A stretch of DNA of 8,839 nucleotides from Candidatus Rokuibacteriota bacterium. GTDB lineage: Bacteria; JAUVQV01. The stretch is taken from assembly GCA_030609125.1 (NCBI GenBank), contig JAUWCW010000067.1, positions 1 to 8,839 of the forward strand. The letters are read 5' to 3'. The notes under the pieces are model-generated. The model was given only the letters and a program-made list of their open reading frames with translations, searched no databases and was not told the origin of the DNA. This document shows, one piece after another, positions 5,851 to 8,839 of the stretch. A program made the position numbers and the translations under genes. Within the stretch, counting starts at the first letter, position 1. Each line of letters begins with the position of its first letter.

Positions 5851-6028
5851 CCCGGAAATTTCATGAGCCATCTGCTGCGAGCGCGGATATCACGCAATCT
5901 CAAGGTATTTTCTTGTCTCACGACCTCGCGGTGCTTCAGCACCGCTTCACCCGCTCAACCGTGCAAAGCCCTTGATCTTACGTAATCTCCACGCTCTCGC
6001 AACGAAGTTCATGAAATATCCAGGCTAG
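5847..6028. mobile_element. MITE-like palindromic element (5851-6024) with CTAG target duplications
   Basis: The 174-bp element has near-perfect terminal inverted repeats of 16 bases: CCCGGAAATTTCATGA (5851-5866), and CCTGGATATTTCATGA read on the minus strand from 6024 to 6009, matching at 14 of 16. The next 39 bases of the two arms align without gaps at 24 positions. The centre is a perfect 8-bp stem, GCGGTGCT (5928-5935) and AGCACCGC (5938-5945). So the whole element is one long imperfect hairpin. Direct CTAG repeats flank it (5847-5850 and 6025-6028) and fit a 4-bp target-site duplication. It encodes no protein. Ends beginning CC and a 4-bp duplication are compatible with mobilisation by an IS1380-type transposase, but that family link is inference. 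A large structured RNA arises if it is transcribed from serC. Confidence 0.75.
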
Positions 6029-6033
6029 GGGCC

Positions 6034-6810
6034 ATGTCTCTCGAGCGGATCGTTGCCGGCACGGGCATCGTGCCCTCGCTTCTCGCCCTGTCTCTCGCTT
6101 TCGCGCCGCCGGCCGCTGCCGGGGAAGAGAGACTCTTCGCCTTCTTTCACCGCGGAGGGGACAAGGGCGAAAGGCATGTGCTCGGGGAGAAGGAACTGAG
6201 TGCTGCACGGTCCGCCCTGCAGGACCTGCAGGGCGAGGCGCGCCTGGTGCTCTTCACGGAGGAGAAAGACTGCAAGGAGTGCGGCGAGGCGGAGGTCCTC
6301 ATGAGAGAGATCGCCTCCTGTTCGCCGAAGGTGAGCCTCGAGGTTCTCTCCCTCTCTGCCGAGAACAGCCGGGCGGAGGAACTGGGCGTTGACAAGGTGC
6401 CGGCAGTCGCCCTGCTGGGCTCCGCCGATACCGGCATACGCTACTACGGGCTTCCCCTCGGCTACGAGTTCGAGACGTTCGTGAATGCCGTGCGGCGCGC
6501 GGCGGAAGGGGAACCGGAACTGGCGCCGGAGACCATGGACGCACTCGGAGGGCTGGAAAAGCCGGTAACCATAACGGTCTTTGTTGCGGATACCTGAAAG
6601 TACTGCCCCGAGGTGGCCCGGGTGGCCTACGGGATGGCAATCGGGAGCGACAGGGTCAGAGCGGAAATCATCGACATTCAGACCTTCCCGCGGATCACCA
6701 GGAAACACAGGGTGAGCGCAATACCGAAGACCTTTATCAACTACGACGATGCCTTCATCGGCACCGAGGAAGAGGCTGAGATTCTTGACCGGGTGATGCG
6801 GGCCCGGTGA
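6034..6810 (+). CDS. Selenocysteine-containing protein disulfide oxidoreductase with two thioredoxin folds (TGA 6595-6597 read as Sec)
   Basis: The 258-residue frame has one internal TGA. It matches the glutaredoxin-like PDO family, with two thioredoxin units each carrying a CxxC redox site, which exchange thiols and disulfides in client proteins. Unit 1 has C80-K-E-C83 after LVLFTEEKD, and its cis-proline loop is DKVPAVAL. Unit 2 has VTITVFVADT, then TGA, then KYCPEVARVAYG, then SAIPKTFIN with the second cis-proline loop. The TGA is residue 188, exactly the first Cys of the usual CPYC, giving U188-K-Y-C191. The code downstream stays in frame to a normal C-terminus and a second TGA at 6808-6810. 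A hairpin suited to a bacterial SECIS begins 3 bases after the codon. Residues 1-29 look like a signal peptide (hydrophobic 11-28, APPAAA-G), which is unusual for PDO and suggests export. The alternative is a nonsense mutation in a Cys codon. Start ATG 6034 has only a close AGGGG. Confidence 0.85.
6600..6630 (+). promoter_or_regulatory. Candidate bacterial SECIS hairpin for Sec insertion at TGA 6595-6597
   Basis: GTA (6600-6602) pairs with TAC (6628-6630), GCC (6605-6607) with GGC (6624-6626), and CCG (6608-6610) with CGG (6619-6621). There is an unpaired CU on the 5' side (6603-6604) and a GU bulge (6622-6623). The apical loop AGGUGGCC puts GGU 15-17 bases after the TGA. A loop GG(U) and bulged U are features of SelB-binding hairpins such as that of E. 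coli fdhF. The fold was drawn by eye. Confidence 0.55.
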
Positions 6811-6820
6811 CCTTTCCCTG

Positions 6821-7009
6821 CTACCTTCGGGAGCGCAGGGCTTTCATCCGCGTTCTTTTCGCCTCACGCTGCTTGCGCTTGCGCTTCTCCGAGGGCTTCT
6901 CGAAATGCGCCCGCCGCTTGACGTCGCGGAAGACGCCTTCCTTCTGAAGCTGGCGTTTGAATATCCTCAACGCCTTTTCAACGTTGTCCCCGAAAACTTT
7001 GACTTCCAC
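6821..7009 (-). CDS. rpsU: 30S ribosomal protein S21
   Basis: This small, very basic 62-aa protein of the ribosomal small subunit sits near the anti-Shine-Dalgarno end of 16S rRNA and helps initiation. The N-terminal block (VEKALRIFKRQLQKEGVF) and the Arg/Lys-rich C-terminus (KRKRKQREAKRTRMKALRSRR) are characteristic. The start is GTG 7009 with AGGGG (7022-7018) 8 bases upstream. The stop lies only 10 bases from the stop of the convergent selenoprotein gene, so no separate terminator fits between them. A hairpin CCGGC/GCCGG (7030-7034, 7039-7043) sits in the leader just upstream of the ribosome-binding site. Confidence 0.93.
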   Translation of the reverse strand: MEVKVFGDNVEKALRIFKRQLQKEGVFRDVKRRAHFEKPSEKRKRKQREAKRTRMKALRSRR

Positions 7010-7063
7010 AGTAATTGCCCCTTTCTGAACCGGCGTCAGCCGGGATTGTTCAGCAGATCCGAA

Positions 7064-7093
7064 TAGATAACCACATTTTTATTTCCACGTCAA
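7064..7093 (-). promoter_or_regulatory. Candidate rpsU promoter
   Basis: On the minus strand, TTGACG (7093-7088) is followed after 18 bases by TATCTA (7069-7064). The -35 box is good and the -10 box is weak. The leader to the GTG start would be about 50 bases. Confidence 0.4.
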
Positions 7094-7166
7094 GCCCTCA
7101 TCTTCGCGCGAATGCGGCTGCGGGCCGTAAACTCTCGGAATTTTGCTGAAAAATCGCTGTTTCCTA

Positions 7167-7175
7167 TGGTATTAT
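7167..7175 (+). promoter_or_regulatory. Extended -10 promoter immediately before the 99-aa gene
   Basis: TGG-TATTAT (7167-7175) fits an extended -10 element (TGnTATAAT, 5 of 6 in the hexamer). No clear -35 box is 17 bases upstream. The predicted start at about 7182 coincides with the ATG of the next gene. Confidence 0.45.
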
Positions 7176-7181
7176 TAAAAA

Positions 7182-7481
7182 ATGAGATCCAAAGTCCTTT
7201 CCCATGATACCCCAAGCCCCTCACAGCAGGTTTACTCCGGCTCGGAAAAGAGCTTGGCGGCGGCCGTGCTGAGACAGGCCTGGCACGAAGCGATCATCGA
7301 CCTTTTCGTCATCAAGGAAACCACGAGGGCGGACTACAGTCTCCTCAAGAAGGAGGCCATCGACTGGATCTGCGGCGGCAGTGACGGGTTCATCTACTGG
7401 TGCCAGCTGGTCGATGTGGACCACATCGAAGTTCAGCAGAAGCTGGGCAAAGTTCTGCGCTCGCAGCACTATCCGAACTGA
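7182..7481 (+). CDS. Hypothetical protein, 99 aa, possibly leaderless
   Basis: I do not recognise a named family. The product is soluble. A Ser/Pro-rich, probably flexible start (1-22) is followed by helices around AAAVLRQAWHEAIIDLFV (26-43). A block from about 51 to 90 then holds LLKKEAIDWIC, IYWCQLVDVD and VQQKLGKVLR. The 'AxxWI...F-x-(W/Y)-(W/C)-C..(L/V)..VD...V...L' pattern resembles small uncharacterised or phage-type proteins that may bind nucleic acid, but this is a loose impression. No ribosome-binding site precedes ATG 7182. The bases before it are an A-run and the -10 box of a likely promoter, which suggests leaderless translation. It lies between divergent rpsU and the kor operon, with its own transcription. 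Confidence 0.65.
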   Translation: MRSKVLSHDTPSPSQQVYSGSEKSLAAAVLRQAWHEAIIDLFVIKETTRADYSLLKKEAIDWICGGSDGFIYWCQLVDVDHIEVQQKLGKVLRSQHYPN

Positions 7482-7594
7482 AGGCCCGGCCCTTTGATTT
7501 GCCCGACAGGGTTTCGTGCGCCCGACGCCGTCCCGGGCAGGTCTTCCCCCGGCGAGGATTCGCATCAAAGAAAGAAGTGCGGGAGCAATAGTTC

Positions 7595-7622
7595 TTGACA
7601 AATTATGTCGGGAATATAGATT
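7595..7622 (+). promoter_or_regulatory. Candidate promoter of the kor operon
   Basis: A perfect TTGACA (7595-7600) is followed after 16 bases by TAGATT (7617-7622; 4 of 6). The predicted start near 7629 gives a leader of about 47 bases containing a perfect stem-loop. Confidence 0.6.
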
Positions 7623-7640
7623 GTTGTGTGGATCAGAACA

Positions 7641-7660
7641 GGCCCGTCGTGTGACGGGCC
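7641..7660 (+). promoter_or_regulatory. Stem-loop in the korD leader
   Basis: GGCCCGTC (7641-7648) and GACGGGCC (7653-7660) form a perfect 8-bp stem with a GTGT loop, 3 bases before GGAGG (7664-7668). There is no T-run, so it is not a terminator. Its place at the 5' end of the mRNA suggests stabilisation or control of translation. Confidence 0.5.
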
Positions 7661-7675
7661 CGGGGAGGCGGAGAA

Positions 7676-7963
7676 ATGGCAGACTCTCAGGTGGCTGGCG
7701 AGGCCGGGGAAAGGAGCCGTGAGGTCGGGAAAGAGACGAAAATAAAACGGCCCGGGTTCGACATCAGCATCTACCGGTCGTGGTGCAAGGACTGCGGGAT
7801 CTGCGCGGAGTTCTGCAAGGAGAAGGTGTTCGACACCGACGTTCTCGGAAGCCCCCTTATCACCCGGCCCGAGGACTGCACGGGGTGCCAGGAGTGCGTC
7901 CTGCACTGCCCGGACTTTGCCATCCAGGTGGAGAAAAAACGCGAGAAGCCGAAGAAGGACTAG
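7676..7963 (+). CDS. korD: 2-oxoacid:ferredoxin oxidoreductase delta (ferredoxin-like) subunit, probably 2-oxoglutarate-specific
   Basis: This is the electron-transfer subunit of a CoA-dependent 2-oxoacid:ferredoxin oxidoreductase. Two 4Fe-4S clusters pass electrons from the TPP centre to ferredoxin. Cluster ligands are C37-x2-C40-x2-C43-x3-C47 and C68-x2-C71-x2-C74-x3-C78. A polar, charged extension (1-25) precedes the fold, and the C-terminus is lysine-rich. Length (95 aa) suits the delta subunit. The ATG at 7676 has GGAGG (7664-7668) with a 7-base spacer. The stop is followed after 3 bases by korA, so the two are co-transcribed and probably translationally linked. The 2-oxoglutarate assignment rests on the korA partner sequence and gene order. 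Pyruvate or branched-chain 2-oxoacids are possible substrates. Confidence 0.87.
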   Translation: MADSQVAGEAGERSREVGKETKIKRPGFDISIYRSWCKDCGICAEFCKEKVFDTDVLGSPLITRPEDCTGCQECVLHCPDFAIQVEKKREKPKKD

Positions 7964-7966
7964 GCG

Positions 7967-8839
7967 ATGGTGAAGAAGGACGGTGCGCCCCGGCTCATAT
8001 CGGGGAACGAAGCGGTGGGATACGGGGCTCTGGCCTCGGGGGTCTCTTTTTTCGCAGGTTATCCCATAACGCCCAGCACGGAGGTTATGGAGCTCATGGC
8101 GCGGGAGTTGCCGAAGCAGGGGGGCACCTTCATCCAGATGGAGGACGAAATCGCCAGCCTCGGTGCGGTGATAGGCGCCTCTCTCGCGGGGGCCAAGGCC
8201 TTCACCGCCACCAGCGGCCCGGGGTTTTCGCTGATGCAGGAGCACATCGGCTTTGCCGCCATGGCGGAGGTCCCCTGTGTGATCGTGGACGTTATGCGTG
8301 CCGGCCCGAGCACGGGTCTGCCCACAAAAACCTCTCAGGGCGACATCATGCAGGCCAAGTACGGGTCTCACGGAGATTACCCCTCGGTCGTTCTGGCGCC
8401 CAACTCCGTGCTCGAGTGTTTCTCCCTCACCGTGAAAGCCTTCAACTTCTCGGAAAAGTACCGGGTTCCGGTCATCCTCCTCTCCGACGAGGTCATCGGC
8501 CACATGTATGAGAAAGTGGTCCTCCCCGACGCGAGGGACGTGGAGGTGATCGACCGGCTCAGCCCGACGGTGCCGCCCGAGTGGTACCATCACTACGAGC
8601 ACACCACCACCGGCATCGCACCCATGGCGAGCTTCGGGGAGGGATACCGCTACCACGTCACCGGTCTCACCCACGACCCCAGCGGCTTTCCCACCTCGCG
8701 CCCCGAGGAGGTGCTGGCCCTGATGGAGAAGTTCAAGAACAAGGAGATCAGGAACGCCAGGTACTTCACCATGGTGGAGGAGTACATGATGGATGGCGCC
8801 AACCTGGCGGTCTTCGCCTACGGGTCGGTGTCGAGATCC
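7967..8839 (+). CDS. korA: 2-oxoglutarate:ferredoxin oxidoreductase alpha subunit (3' end outside window)
   Basis: This is the alpha subunit of the TPP- and CoA-dependent complex that interconverts 2-oxoglutarate and succinyl-CoA with ferredoxin, in the oxidative or reductive TCA cycle of anaerobes. The frame runs 291 codons to the window edge without a stop, so a C-terminal part is missing. Family blocks are GNEAVGYGALASG (13-25), GYPITPSTE (31-39), QMEDE (57-61, with the glutamate that contacts TPP), ATSGPG (81-86), and RAGPSTGLPTKTSQGD (111-126). The long insertion with HHYEHTTTG-like residues and the ARYFTMVEEYM segment suit KorA/VorB more than the pyruvate enzyme. The ATG at 7967 has AAGGA (7955-7959) inside the end of korD. 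The beta subunit, with the Mg-TPP site, is expected next. Confidence 0.9.
   Translation, partial: MVKKDGAPRLISGNEAVGYGALASGVSFFAGYPITPSTEVMELMARELPKQGGTFIQMEDEIASLGAVIGASLAGAKAFTATSGPGFSLMQEHIGFAAMAEVPCVIVDVMRAGPSTGLPTKTSQGDIMQAKYGSHGDYPSVVLAPNSVLECFSLTVKAFNFSEKYRVPVILLSDEVIGHMYEKVVLPDARDVEVIDRLSPTVPPEWYHHYEHTTTGIAPMASFGEGYRYHVTGLTHDPSGFPTSRPEEVLALMEKFKNKEIRNARYFTMVEEYMMDGANLAVFAYGSVSRS

Noticed and set aside
4696-5871. Long minus-strand open frame of 391 codons opposite serC
   Set aside because: It has no recognisable domain and a biased composition, and serC on the other strand is complete with a ribosome-binding site.
6595-6597. TGA as evidence of a genome-wide alternative code
   Set aside because: The helicase, the readthrough frame itself and the 99-aa gene all end with TGA at sensible C-termini, so TGA is a normal stop codon in this genome.
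6613-6810. A separate small gene beginning at GTG 6613
   Set aside because: It starts in the middle of a thioredoxin fold, has no sensible ribosome-binding site, and is in phase with the frame before the TGA. It is better read as the C-terminal part of the selenoprotein.
7565-8674. Long minus-strand open frame of 369 codons opposite korD and korA
   Set aside because: It is a shadow of two well-identified genes and shows no family motif. The real korA frame runs off the window, so it is easy to overlook.

Overview
The window is GC-rich bacterial chromosome. It most resembles an anaerobic deltaproteobacterium (Desulfobacterota/Geobacter-like). This lineage call is inference from gene content: a KorDA-type 2-oxoacid:ferredoxin oxidoreductase, a probable selenoprotein, a small basic S21 protein, and a HisC fragment and small hypothetical proteins of the kind I associate with that group. 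TGA is an ordinary stop codon here: it ends the helicase, the 99-aa gene and the readthrough frame described below. An in-frame TGA is therefore informative.

Layout. (1) 2-664: the 3' part of a LolD/MacB-type ABC transporter ATPase. A short antisense remnant of a histidinol-phosphate aminotransferase abuts its stop codon. (2) 839-1519: a seven-helix hemolysin III (PAQR-like) membrane protein. (3) 1622-4491: an RNA-chaperone block with a DEAD-box RNA helicase, a cold-shock domain protein and a glycine-rich RRM protein, interrupted by a minus-strand 118-aa hypothetical gene. The promoters in front of the helicase and the cold-shock gene share the same bipartite sequence with identical spacing. 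The cold-shock leader contains a complete intrinsic terminator, so it is either an attenuator or a separate small RNA. (4) 4768-6810: serC followed by a two-thioredoxin-fold protein disulfide oxidoreductase. Its C-terminal active site is interrupted by an in-frame TGA exactly where the first cysteine of CxxC belongs, giving a UxxC selenoprotein with a candidate SECIS hairpin just downstream. Between the two genes sits a 174-bp imperfect palindrome flanked by CTAG direct repeats, which looks like a small non-autonomous mobile element inserted at the serC stop codon. (5) 6821-7009: rpsU (S21) on the minus strand. (6) 7182-7481: a 99-aa unknown protein, possibly translated from a leaderless mRNA. 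(7) 7595-8839: promoter, leader stem-loop, korD and the 5' part of korA, which runs off the window.

The strongest observations are the Sec-containing disulfide oxidoreductase, the MITE-like insertion separating it from serC, and the cold-shock-type regulatory architecture at 1.6-3.8 kb. No tRNA, rRNA or CRISPR array was seen. All promoter, terminator and RNA-fold calls were made by eye and no folding program was run.
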